The translations under genes and the position numbers were made by a program. Below, piece by piece: positions 7,376 through 15,174 of a DNA stretch of 25,807 nucleotides. The stretch comes from MWDF01 sp964577435 (GTDB taxonomy: Bacteria > Bacillota > DTU025 > MWDF01): the NCBI GenBank assembly GCA_964577435.1, contig CAZNZD010000018.1, positions 1 to 25,807 of the forward strand, given 5' to 3'. A model generated the notes under the pieces. That model had not been told where the DNA came from, searched no databases, and saw only the letters and a list, made by a program, of their open reading frames with translations. Position 1 is the first letter of the stretch. Each line of letters starts with the position of its first letter.

Positions 7376-8926
7376 TTATGACCTCTCTCTGTAACGGGGG
7401 TTCAGGATCTCGTTTATCGTGTTGCCGATGAAAACGAAAGCCAGGCTTAGCACGGTAAGGGCCAGTCCGGGGGGCAACAGCCACCACCAGGCCATGACCG
7501 TGAAAGCTCCGAATCCCCTTGCATTCTGCAGCATGCGCCCCCATGTGGGCACACGCGGGTCTCCGAGCCCCAGGAAGCTGAGCGAGGCTTCCGTGAGGAT
7601 CGCGCTCGGTATCCTCAGCACCAGCGAGGAGAATACGAGCGGCATCACGTTAGGTAGTATGTGTGTGACCATCACATAGCCGTCAGAGGCGCCGGATGCC
7701 TTTGCCGCCTCTACGAAGGCCCTCTCCTTAAGAGACAGGGTCTGCGAGCGGACTAGCCTTGCGGTGCCCATCCAGGAGAACAGGGCGACTAGTATGACCA
7801 CGTTCCAGACGCTTGTGCCCAGAAGGGCGGAAAGCACTATCAGTATAGGCAGGCTGGGTATCGCAAGCAGGACGTCCACGAAACGCATGAGCACCTCGTC
7901 GACAGCCCCTCCGATATAACCTGCGATTATGCCGACCGTGGTTCCCAGGAACACCGATATGAACGCGGCCGAAAGGCCGATCATGAGCGATATCCTGGCC
8001 CCGTATATGAGCTGGGACCAAAGGTCGGAGCCCATGTGGTCGGTGCCCAGTATCCCGAACACCATACCGGGGATCTTGAGCTTAATAGGGGTAATGTAGA
8101 TCTGGGCGCCCGTCGCCGAATCGGTCTTGGCGATGAGCTTGACCTTGTAGTCCCCGCTCTCGGTGAATATCATCTTGGCGGGATCGCCGAAGAAGTCCAT
8201 CCCGAGTCTCATCTTCACAGGTACGTCCCTGCCGTCGATGGTAGTGTATGATAGCGGCCATGGTCCGTAGGAATCCGCCCCCCATACATCGTACTCGACG
8301 CCTGACGGTGAGATGATGAGTGCCCGCATCTCCGTCTTAGCCTCGTCGGTCACACCTTCGATCGCGTAGTCGAAGGAAATCGTGAACGTGTTCGGCGCAT
8401 CATAGGTGTAGGGGATGCTGAACTCGGCGGAGAAGAGCGAGCTTGCTGCGCTCACTCCTGCCAGCTCAGCTATCTCCTCATCGGTGTATTCCGGGTAGAG
8501 CTCGCGAAGAAGCGCTATCATCGGGTCTTCCTCTGTCGATGCGCTTGCCGCCGGCAGCTCTATCTTCATGAACTGCTGGTCGTCGTACTCAGTTTCAGTA
8601 AGCGGGAAATCCACCCCGTCGACGACTGTAAGGCCATCTACCCCGGCCTCCTTGACTATCGTAGGGGGAAGGTTCCTGTATTTGGGCGAGATCTTGCCGA
8701 GCCATGCCGGGGCGGCGAGGTTATCGGCAAGGAATAGGTCCTTCGTAGGGTCATAGTTGGTGATGAGAGGGGCCAACAGCGCCCCCATCACATAGATGAC
8801 CACTATGGCGAGGCCGAACATGCCCATTGGCTTGCGCCTGTACTGCTGCCAGAAAGTGACCTTCCTGGGCCTCTTCTGGGCCTCTGCCGTCTCGGTGGCA
8901 GGAAGCTTGCACGGCTTGTTGCTCAC
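7376..8926 (-). CDS. oppC: oligopeptide ABC importer permease OppC with a large extracytoplasmic insertion
   Basis: A 516-residue permease, against about 300 for a usual OppC/DppC. Residues 36-53 are TM1. The normal short extracytoplasmic loop is expanded by about 210 residues (roughly 77-290) before the family motif GTDHMGSDLWSQLIYGARIS, which introduces TM2. The C-terminal half is standard, with the EAA loop around KERAFVEAAKASGASD and the remaining helices. The insertion is hydrophilic, with strand-like alternation (FTISFDYAI, YKVKLIAKT, AQIYITPIKL), suggesting a beta-rich domain facing the binding protein. The GTG start overlaps the oppB stop as GTGA, with AGGAGGTG inside oppB. No frameshift is needed: the insertion is in one continuous frame. 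Confidence 0.93.
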   Translation of the reverse strand: MSNKPCKLPATETAEAQKRPRKVTFWQQYRRKPMGMFGLAIVVIYVMGALLAPLITNYDPTKDLFLADNLAAPAWLGKISPKYRNLPPTIVKEAGVDGLTVVDGVDFPLTETEYDDQQFMKIELPAASASTEEDPMIALLRELYPEYTDEEIAELAGVSAASSLFSAEFSIPYTYDAPNTFTISFDYAIEGVTDEAKTEMRALIISPSGVEYDVWGADSYGPWPLSYTTIDGRDVPVKMRLGMDFFGDPAKMIFTESGDYKVKLIAKTDSATGAQIYITPIKLKIPGMVFGILGTDHMGSDLWSQLIYGARISLMIGLSAAFISVFLGTTVGIIAGYIGGAVDEVLMRFVDVLLAIPSLPILIVLSALLGTSVWNVVILVALFSWMGTARLVRSQTLSLKERAFVEAAKASGASDGYVMVTHILPNVMPLVFSSLVLRIPSAILTEASLSFLGLGDPRVPTWGRMLQNARGFGAFTVMAWWWLLPPGLALTVLSLAFVFIGNTINEILNPRYRERS

Positions 8927-9903
8927 TTCGCCTCACCTCCTACCCTTATCCTCGGGTCGACGAGGCCGTAGGCCAGGTCGGCCAGGAGGTTGGAGATGAT
9001 GACTGAAAGGGCGATCAAGTAGAAGGCACCCTGCGCTGCCGGGTAATCCTGCTGCATGACAGCGTCTATCAGGTATTTGCCCACCCCGAACCAGGAGAAT
9101 ATGGTTTCGGTGATGACAGCTCCCGTGACAGCCCCGGGAAGGGACATGAAGATGAGGGTTAGGATAGGCGGAAGCACGCTTCTCAATGCATGCTTGTAAA
9201 GGACAGTCCTCTTATCAAGGCCCTTTGCCCTTGCTGTAAGGATGTAGTCCTGGCCTAGGGCCTCAAGCATCGTGTTCCTCGTATAAAGTGCCCATGAGCC
9301 GAAGCCGATCACCGTAAGGCTTCCGGCGGGTAGTATCAGATGCCACAGCCTGTCTAGAAACTGCGCTATGAAGCCGGCCGGAGGCGGTGCGCTCATCGTG
9401 CCTCGGATAGGCAAGATGGGCCAGAAGTAACCGAATATCATCAATAACATCAGCTGTATGAAGAAGCCAGGGACGGCATAGGCGAATAGCCCTGCCCCCG
9501 TGACGAAATTCTCAGCGAACGTCCCTCGCCTGGCGGCAGCGAAGACCCCCAGCGAGATGCCCACCAAAGCAGTGGTGATGAACGATACGAAGAAGAGCGT
9601 TAGCGTGTTGGGGAGCCTCTCCTTAAGCTCGTCCCAGACCAGCCTCCTCGTATTGAACGACCTTCCCATGTCGAAGGAAAGCAGGGATTTCAGGTACAGC
9701 ATGTACTGCTCCCCCACGGGCCGGTCGATTCCGAACTGCGACCTGATCTCCTCCTTGATCTCCGAATTGAACTTCGGGTCCATGATCATGGAGACTGCGT
9801 CGCCCGGCATGATCCTGAACAGGAGGAAGTTGAGGCTCAGAATGATGAAAAGGACCAATAGGGCATAGCCCAGCCTTTTCAACAGGTAATTCCTGAAGCC
9901 CAA
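8923..9903 (-). CDS. oppB: oligopeptide ABC importer permease OppB
   Basis: A 326-residue inner-membrane permease of the DppB/OppB type, forming the channel with OppC. It has the N-terminal helix YALLVLFIILSLNFLLFRI followed by MPGDAV, the family's PGD motif. The EAA-type coupling loop lies near NTMLEALGQDYILTARAKGL, and the C-terminus ends in LADLAYGLVDPRIR, as is usual for the family. The start codon is TTG at 9903, chosen because GTGAGGTGA lies directly upstream and the following residues match the family's N-terminus; no ATG is available nearby. It is separated from oppA by 139 bases containing a stable hairpin. Confidence 0.95.
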   Translation of the reverse strand: MGFRNYLLKRLGYALLVLFIILSLNFLLFRIMPGDAVSMIMDPKFNSEIKEEIRSQFGIDRPVGEQYMLYLKSLLSFDMGRSFNTRRLVWDELKERLPNTLTLFFVSFITTALVGISLGVFAAARRGTFAENFVTGAGLFAYAVPGFFIQLMLLMIFGYFWPILPIRGTMSAPPPAGFIAQFLDRLWHLILPAGSLTVIGFGSWALYTRNTMLEALGQDYILTARAKGLDKRTVLYKHALRSVLPPILTLIFMSLPGAVTGAVITETIFSWFGVGKYLIDAVMQQDYPAAQGAFYLIALSVIISNLLADLAYGLVDPRIRVGGEAK

Positions 9904-9963
9904 GTTGTTGTCACCTCACTTGCGTGTTTATGCGGGGCGCATGACCCCGTCTTTATTTTTTGA

Positions 9964-9991
9964 GCCGCCGCCCAGGGATCTGGACGGCGGC
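9964..9991 (-). other. intercistronic stem-loop between oppA and oppB
   Basis: On the minus strand GCCGCCGUCCAG pairs with CUGGGCGGCGGC (12 bp, one G-U) around a four-base AUCC loop, 51 bases after the oppA stop. The sequence after it is A-rich (CTCAAAAAATAAAG), not U-rich, so it does not look like an intrinsic terminator. A role as a 3'-end stabiliser that lets oppA outnumber the permease mRNA, as known for other binding-protein operons, is an inference. A small CGGGG/CCCCG hairpin follows before oppB. Confidence 0.7.
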
Positions 9992-10042
9992 CCTTCTCCA
10001 AACAGATACAGGGGTTAAGCCCCTATGAGCAATTGCTGGCTA

Positions 10043-11719
10043 TCAGTTCTTGGGAAGCGCGAAGTAGTTGGGGTTCTTTACCAAGCGTACGAACTCGCCG
10101 ACCTTGTACTCCTTCAGGACGAAGGGGCCGAAGCCGACCAGCTTGGTCATTCCAGCTACTGTCGGATGAGCTTCCTTCCAGGGCTCGAATGCGTTGTAGT
10201 CCTTGACATCCTTCCAGATGTGATAGGGCAGCCCGCAAAGGTCTGCGTTGTCGATGTTCCAGTAGCTGACGTTGTTGAAGTACACCTTGGCGGTATACTT
10301 GTCAGGCGTCTCGACCTTCACGACAGCAGACGTCGCCGACAAGTACCTGGGGGCCTTGTTGTCCCTCAGGAACTCGATGGTGAACTTCACGTCCTGCGAT
10401 GTGAACGGCACTCCGTCGGACCACTTGATATCGTCGCGGAGGTTCCAGGTGATGACCGTGCCGAACTTGCCGGGGGCGACCTGCCACTGGCCGATCTCCC
10501 ATGACTTGGCCATCCAGGGGATGTCGGCTCCGGTTACGGGGTCGATCTGCCTGAGGCCGCCCATGGGCGCCACGCGACCGAGGACCTCCCACTCATAGGC
10601 GGAAGAGGCGGTCGAGGGGTTCAGGTTCTTCGGCTCTTCGGGGAGCACCCAACGGATTGTTCCGCCGGGGCCGGCCACGCGCTCGATGTTGAGGGTGGTC
10701 CAGATGTTGTTGTAGTTCGCTGCGCCGAAGCCGTTCATCGGGACCCAGCCCTTGACTATGTCCTTGCGGAAGCCGTCGATGTAGGGCCTGGAATAGAGCG
10801 GCACGTAGGGCATCAGGCGGGCGAGTATGAGCTGTGACGCGTCGGCGGCCGCCTTGGCGGTCTTGAGGTCGACGGGGGTGTACAGCTTCTCGAGGGCCTT
10901 GTCCAATGTGTCGTCATGTATGCCGTTCCTGTTGTAGCCGGCTTCCACGTCGTTGGAGCTGTGGAAGAAGTCATACAGGAAGTCGGGGTTTCTGGAGAGG
11001 CTCCAGGCGAGTGCGAACATGTCGAAATCGGCTACGTCGAGCTTGCCCAGCATGACGTTGAAGTCCATGGGCTCGTGCTTGGCGGGGATGCCGATGGCGT
11101 TCATGGCCTCTACGATGATCCTGCCGATTTCGGCGGATGTGGCGGCCACTTCATAGGTGGGGGTGAAGAACTTGACTTCGCGCATGGTCTTGCCCGTCGT
11201 CGGGTCGATGCGCTTGCCGTCCTTGCCCACTACATAGCCGGCGGCGTCAAGAAGCTGCTTGGCCTTCGTGGGGTTGTAGGGGTAGACGGGAACGTCCGAC
11301 TTGAAGAAGGGGCTGGCCTGGGGCACGAAGCTGGTCAGAGGGAGCATATTGCCCGCGAACAGGGTGCGGATGATGTTGTCCCTGTCGACTATGTGGGCGA
11401 TAGCCTGCCTTACGACCTGGGCGTTGAAGGGATCCTTCCTCATGTTGAAGCACATATAGAACATGTGGTAGCCGTAGTTCATGTTGACTGCGGCGTTTGG
11501 TAGGCCCTTCACCTTGGCGATGTCAGCGGCGGCCGTAAGGCCGGGGATCACCACGGTGTCGCCGCGCTCGAAAGCGATCAGCCTTGCCTGCTGGTCCTTG
11601 ATGATGGGCATGATGATCTCATCGACGCGGGGGCCTGTCTTCTCGTAGGCCATCGCGGCGACGCCGATCACGGATACCATCATGAGTGCAATAGCGATGA
11701 GTGCCAGTGTACGTCTCAC
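10043..11719 (-). CDS. oppA: circularly permuted oligopeptide-binding protein (SBP_bac_5 family)
   Basis: A 558-residue periplasmic peptide-binding protein feeding OppBCDF. Residues 1-24 are a signal peptide ending AMA before YEK; there is no lipobox Cys. The family's segments come in swapped order. Residues 30-345 match the C-terminal part of ordinary OppA/DppA: PRVDEIIMPIIKD, then FNMRKDPFNAQVVRQAIAH, YNPTKAKQLLDAAGY, and the final VKGWVPMNG...NNIWTTLN. Residues 352-558 match the N-terminal part: GTIRWVLPEEPKNLNPS, IDPVTGADIPWMAKSWEI, LRDDIKWSDGVPFTSQDVKFTIEF, then GFGPFVLKEY and the terminal VKNPNYFALPKN. In normal proteins the NPxYW segment runs straight into the KPxVDEI segment; here these are the two ends. 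The GTG start has AAGGAGGT eight bases upstream, so the arrangement is not a gene-calling artefact. Confidence 0.93.
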   Translation of the reverse strand: MRRTLALIAIALMMVSVIGVAAMAYEKTGPRVDEIIMPIIKDQQARLIAFERGDTVVIPGLTAAADIAKVKGLPNAAVNMNYGYHMFYMCFNMRKDPFNAQVVRQAIAHIVDRDNIIRTLFAGNMLPLTSFVPQASPFFKSDVPVYPYNPTKAKQLLDAAGYVVGKDGKRIDPTTGKTMREVKFFTPTYEVAATSAEIGRIIVEAMNAIGIPAKHEPMDFNVMLGKLDVADFDMFALAWSLSRNPDFLYDFFHSSNDVEAGYNRNGIHDDTLDKALEKLYTPVDLKTAKAAADASQLILARLMPYVPLYSRPYIDGFRKDIVKGWVPMNGFGAANYNNIWTTLNIERVAGPGGTIRWVLPEEPKNLNPSTASSAYEWEVLGRVAPMGGLRQIDPVTGADIPWMAKSWEIGQWQVAPGKFGTVITWNLRDDIKWSDGVPFTSQDVKFTIEFLRDNKAPRYLSATSAVVKVETPDKYTAKVYFNNVSYWNIDNADLCGLPYHIWKDVKDYNAFEPWKEAHPTVAGMTKLVGFGPFVLKEYKVGEFVRLVKNPNYFALPKN

Positions 11720-11764
11720 TAAGATCTACCTCCTTATATGGATTGACTCTGCTATTTCATGTCC

Positions 11765-11782
11765 AGGCGGGATTGCCCGCCT
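11765..11782 (-). other. hairpin in the oppA 5' untranslated region
   Basis: AGGCGGG and CCCGCCT form a perfect 7-bp stem with a four-base loop, about 45 bases before the oppA start and downstream of the candidate promoter. It has no U-tract on the minus strand. It could protect the 5' end of the mRNA. Confidence 0.45.
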
Positions 11783-11815
11783 TTGGGATTCAGACTGAAA
11801 GGGGACTTTCTATGT

Positions 11816-11844
11816 TTCATAGGGATTCGACGATGCATAATCAA
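11816..11844 (-). promoter_or_regulatory. candidate sigma70 promoter of the opp operon
   Basis: On the minus strand TTGATT and TATGAA are separated by 17 bases, each matching four of six consensus positions. It is placed about 95 bases upstream of the oppA start. Confidence 0.45.
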
Positions 11845-11876
11845 ATCCTTCTTTAATTCTAAGTTAATGCGGCCTA

Positions 11877-11890
11877 CATATCAAGATATG
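11877..11890. promoter_or_regulatory. perfect 14-base palindrome in the oppA/glpA-like divergent region
   Basis: CATATC and GATATG flank AA. The palindrome sits in the AT-rich region between two divergent operons, upstream of both candidate promoters, where an operator would be expected. No regulator is encoded nearby, so the assignment rests on symmetry and position only. The rest of the 11720-12033 gap holds no gene. Confidence 0.3.
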
Positions 11891-11957
11891 CGGTATATTG
11901 GGCGATTCGTACTGCTAACCCTCCATATACAGCATCGCATACCTTATCAGGCGCAGA

Positions 11958-11987
11958 ATGACCTTATGTAGGGTTTTCTGTTATTAT
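11958..11987 (+). promoter_or_regulatory. candidate promoter of the glpA-like operon
   Basis: ATGACC (four of six against TTGACA) and TATTAT are separated by 18 bases, about 45 bases before the first gene of the plus-strand operon. Other AT-rich -10-like words lie nearby, so the exact element is uncertain. Confidence 0.35.
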
Positions 11988-12033
11988 CTTCTTATATACA
12001 GGCGTCTTTCGGCGCTTCCCGGGAGTGTGTTCC

Positions 12034-13509
12034 ATGCCTTCATACGATGTCGCCATCATCGGCGCCGGCGTCACAGGATGCGCGATGGCCAGGCGGCTGT
12101 CCATGTACAAGCTGAAGACGATAGTGATAGAGGCAGAGGACGATGTCGCGTGCGGCACGACCAAGGCCAACACGGCCATAGTCCACGCCGGATACGATGC
12201 GAAGCCCGGCACCTGGAAGGCCCTTACGAACATCGAGGGCTCCAGGGCTTATGAAAGGCTTTGCTCGGAGCTCGATGTCCCTTACGTGAACTCAGGAAGC
12301 CTGGTAATCGCGCTCAACACCGAACAGGATCCCGCCGTGCTGGGCCTCAAGGCCAGGGGAGACTCCAACAGAGTGCCCGGCCTTGAGGTGATAGGAAGAG
12401 ACAGGATACTAGAACTGGAGCCTAACGTGAACCCGGAGGCGACGAGCGCTCTATACGCACCTACAGGGGCATACACTTGCCCGTGGGAGATGGCTATAGC
12501 CCTCATGGAGAACGCCGTGGAAAACGGAGTGGAGCTGATGCTGGGCGCCGAGGTCTTGGATATCGCGGAGAGGCCCGGCGGCTTCGAGCTCATATTGAAA
12601 GACAGGGCCATAAGCTCGTCATTCGTGGTCAATGCAGCGGGCCTGCATGCCGACAAGATAGCCGCGATGGTTGGTGAGCCCGGCTTCAGGATTGCGCCCA
12701 GGCGCGGCGAGTACTGGCTGTTCGACAAGAACCTCAAAGGGCTTGTCACAAGGCCGTTGTTTACTGCACCGACTCCCATCTCCAAGGGTGTCGTCGTGAC
12801 CCCGACCGCGGACGGCAACCTTATGGCGGGGCCTAACGCCGAGAACATCGACGACCCGGACGATATCTCCACGACTTCGGAGGGCCTTGAGAAGGTCTGG
12901 AACGATGCGTTAGGCCTCGTGCCATGCCTGCAGAGAAGGTCTGCGATAACCAACTTCGCTGGCCTCAGGGCCGCATCATACCCGCAAGGGGACTTCATAG
13001 TAGGCCCCATGGAAGGGCACCCCAGGTTCTTCAATATGGCCGGGGTCGAATCCCCCGGCCTTACCTCGGCGCCGGCGATTGCGGCGCACGTGGAGGGCAT
13101 GCTGCGGGATGCGGGCCTCTTGCTGGAGAAGAAGGATGGCTGGAGACCGGAGAGGAAGGGCCTTGTGCACTTTGCGCTCCTTTCGCCGGACGAGCAGGAC
13201 GAGCTAGTTGTGCAAGACCACAGGTACGGGCATGTAGTCTGCAGGTGCGAGACGGTGACCGAAGGCGAGCTGATCGCGGCGCTTCACAGGCCTGTCCCGT
13301 GCACTACGATGGACGGGCTGAAAAGAAGGACCCGCCTTGGCGCCGGAAGGTGCCAGGCAGGCTTCTGCAGCCCCAGGGCGCTCGGCATCGTAGCCAGGGA
13401 GCTCGGGGTGGATGTCGCGGACATAAGCAAGAACGGGGACGGGTCGCATTACGTGCTTGGCCTTCTTGGCGCTGAGGAAGAAGGAGGCGACGCAGATGAC
13501 AGAGCTTAA
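12034..13509 (+). CDS. GlpA-like FAD-dependent dehydrogenase with C-terminal BFD [2Fe-2S] domain
   Basis: A 491-residue flavoenzyme. The N-terminus has the FAD-binding GAGVTGCAMARRL fold and the TTKANTAIVHAGYDA segment typical of glycerol-3-phosphate/2-hydroxyglutarate dehydrogenase-like DAO proteins. The C-terminal third ends in a BFD-like [2Fe-2S] domain, with CRCE near residue 403 and GAGRCQAGFC near 434-443. It is the first gene of a five-gene plus-strand operon with GlpB-like and DUF1667 partners, an arrangement known from many anaerobes. By family, it probably oxidises glycerol 3-phosphate or a related hydroxy-acid. There is no glycerol kinase or facilitator in the window to confirm the substrate. 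ATG 12034 is preferred over GTG 12025 because CGGGAG is correctly spaced for the ATG. Confidence 0.85.
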   Translation: MPSYDVAIIGAGVTGCAMARRLSMYKLKTIVIEAEDDVACGTTKANTAIVHAGYDAKPGTWKALTNIEGSRAYERLCSELDVPYVNSGSLVIALNTEQDPAVLGLKARGDSNRVPGLEVIGRDRILELEPNVNPEATSALYAPTGAYTCPWEMAIALMENAVENGVELMLGAEVLDIAERPGGFELILKDRAISSSFVVNAAGLHADKIAAMVGEPGFRIAPRRGEYWLFDKNLKGLVTRPLFTAPTPISKGVVVTPTADGNLMAGPNAENIDDPDDISTTSEGLEKVWNDALGLVPCLQRRSAITNFAGLRAASYPQGDFIVGPMEGHPRFFNMAGVESPGLTSAPAIAAHVEGMLRDAGLLLEKKDGWRPERKGLVHFALLSPDEQDELVVQDHRYGHVVCRCETVTEGELIAALHRPVPCTTMDGLKRRTRLGAGRCQAGFCSPRALGIVARELGVDVADISKNGDGSHYVLGLLGAEEEGGDADDRA

Positions 13510-14764
13510 GGTGGACGTCGCCGTGATAGGGGCCGGGCCCGCGGGACTTGCCGCTGCCATAGAGGCCAAGAGGGCGGGAGCTGGCAGCGTCCTTGTTCTC
13601 GAAAGGGACAGGGAGCTGGGCGGGATACTCCAGCAGTGCATACATAACGGCTTCGGGCTGCACCTCTTCGGTACGGAGCTTACCGGGCCCGAGTATGCCC
13701 ACCGCTTCATCGAGGAGGCGATAGGCGCCGGAGTCGAGTTCATGCTCGACACGATGGTCCTGGAAGTGGGCCGCGACAGGAGCATAACCGCGCTTAATGA
13801 GAGCAGGGGCATGTTCCGCATCAAAGCCGGCGCGGTGGTGCTGGCCATGGGATGCCGCGAAAGGAACAGGGGAGCGGTCACAATACCCGGGGCGAGGCCT
13901 GCCGGCGTCTTCACCGCGGGGGCGGCGCAGAGGCTTGTGAACATGGAAGGTTACATGCCCGGTAAGAGGATAGTGATCCTCGGCTCCGGCGACATCGGCC
14001 TAATCATGGCAAGGCGCATGACGTGGGAGGGCGCGAAGGTCGAGGCGGTCCTTGAGATCCTGCCGTTTCCGAGCGGCCTGACAAGAAACCTCGTGCAATG
14101 CCTGAACGACCAGGGAATACCCCTTTACCTGGGCAACACAGTGGTCAAGATCCACGGCAGGAGGCGGGTCGAGGGAGTGACGGCGGCCAAAGTCGACGAG
14201 AAGCTGAGGCCGATTGCCGGAACTGAGTGGTTCATACCATGCGACACGCTGCTGCTTTCAATAGGGTTGATACCTGAAAACGAGCTGAGCAGGGGAGCTG
14301 GCGTGGAGCTCGACCCGATTACGGGCGGCCCTGTAGTCAGCGACGACATGGAGACCAGCATACCCGGCATATTCTCCTGCGGGAACGTGGTGCACGTGCA
14401 CGACCTTGTCGACAATGTCACCATGGAAAGCAGGATAGCGGGGCAAGGGGCGGCCAAGGCGGCGCTGGGCACGATTGATAGGGGCCCGAGCGTAAGGACC
14501 CGGGCCGGAGACAACATAAGATACATCGTGCCGCACGAGCTGAGGCTTGCAAACTGCGAGCAGAGGGACACGACTCTCTACATGAGGGTCAACAAGCCCG
14601 TGGAGAAGGTGAAAGTTGTGGTGAGCTCGGGCGGAAGGCAGGTCTACTCCAAGGCGGAGAGGATATGCAAGCCCGCCGAGATGCTCGTCCTGAAGATCCC
14701 CAGGGGCAAGCTCACAGGTCTTGGGCCAGGTTCGGCGATAGAAATCGGCATGGCTGCGGAATGA
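13496..14764 (+). CDS. GlpB-like FAD/NAD(P)-dependent oxidoreductase
   Basis: A 422-residue pyridine-nucleotide-disulfide-type flavoprotein. It has an N-terminal GAGPAGLAAAIEAK FAD motif, an HNGFGLHLFG segment, a second dinucleotide motif at ILGSGDIGLIMARR, and the C-terminal FSCGNVVHVHDLVD motif closing the FAD site. It overlaps the end of the upstream dehydrogenase by 14 bases, with AAGGAGG eight bases before the ATG, so the two are translationally coupled and probably form a complex. The two proteins plus DUF1667 recur as a trio in anaerobes, where electrons likely pass from the FAD dehydrogenase through Fe-S to this subunit. The electron acceptor is not evident from the sequence. Confidence 0.85.
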   Translation: MTELKVDVAVIGAGPAGLAAAIEAKRAGAGSVLVLERDRELGGILQQCIHNGFGLHLFGTELTGPEYAHRFIEEAIGAGVEFMLDTMVLEVGRDRSITALNESRGMFRIKAGAVVLAMGCRERNRGAVTIPGARPAGVFTAGAAQRLVNMEGYMPGKRIVILGSGDIGLIMARRMTWEGAKVEAVLEILPFPSGLTRNLVQCLNDQGIPLYLGNTVVKIHGRRRVEGVTAAKVDEKLRPIAGTEWFIPCDTLLLSIGLIPENELSRGAGVELDPITGGPVVSDDMETSIPGIFSCGNVVHVHDLVDNVTMESRIAGQGAAKAALGTIDRGPSVRTRAGDNIRYIVPHELRLANCEQRDTTLYMRVNKPVEKVKVVVSSGGRQVYSKAERICKPAEMLVLKIPRGKLTGLGPGSAIEIGMAAE

Positions 14765-14778
14765 CCGAGGTGAATAGG

Positions 14779-15141
14779 ATGGAGACGAAGGAGCTTACTT
14801 GCATAGTCTGCCCTGTCGGCTGCAAGCTGATGGCCACAATCGACGGGACTGACATGGCCATAGAGGGCAACGCCTGCCCCCGCGGGAGGAAATATGGGCT
14901 GGACGAGCTTTGCAGCCCTGTCAGGATGCTCACGTCGACGGTTCGTATAGATGGCGGCTTCCTGCCAAGGCTTCCAGTAAGGAGCAAGTCACCCATACCC
15001 AAGGGGAAGATAGGCGAGGCCCTCAGGGAGCTGAGGAAGGTGAGCGTCACCGCACCGGTGGGCATCGGTGAGGTTATAATCAAAGATGTGGCGGGCACAG
15101 GAGTAGACATAGAGGCCTCAAGGCCAATGGAGAGGGCGTAA
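14779..15141 (+). CDS. DUF1667 cysteine-motif protein
   Basis: A 120-residue small protein with CIVCPVGC (Cys8, Cys11, Cys15) and GNACPRG (Cys33) at the N-terminus, a four-Cys pattern suited to an Fe-S cluster or metal, as in the DUF1667 family. It follows the GlpB-like gene by 14 bases. ATG 14779 with GAGGTGA upstream is preferred to ATG 14761, which overlaps the previous stop as ATGA; the frame is open in both cases. Its co-occurrence with the GlpA/GlpB-like pair suggests it is the third subunit or an electron-transfer module of that complex. Biochemical role unproven. Confidence 0.85.
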   Translation: METKELTCIVCPVGCKLMATIDGTDMAIEGNACPRGRKYGLDELCSPVRMLTSTVRIDGGFLPRLPVRSKSPIPKGKIGEALRELRKVSVTAPVGIGEVIIKDVAGTGVDIEASRPMERA

Positions 15142-15174
15142 GCTGGGCGAAAAGGGAACACGGAGGGTTAACAG

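Noticed and set aside
9964..9991. Intrinsic terminator between oppA and oppB
   Set aside because: The stem is strong but what follows on the transcribed strand is an A-run, not a U-run, and the permease genes downstream have no other good promoter.
10916..11503. Long plus-strand open frame inside oppA
   Set aside because: Val/Gly/His-rich shadow of the oppA coding strand with no ribosome binding site.
10043..11719. Broken or fused tandem oppA fragments
   Set aside because: The frame is continuous with no internal stop or frameshift, the segments cover one full OppA with no part doubled, and the signal peptide joins the classical C-terminal half directly. That fits circular permutation, not two remnants.
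12282..13100. Long minus-strand open frame inside the GlpA-like gene
   Set aside because: Low-complexity Ser/Pro-rich shadow translation of a well-supported plus-strand gene.
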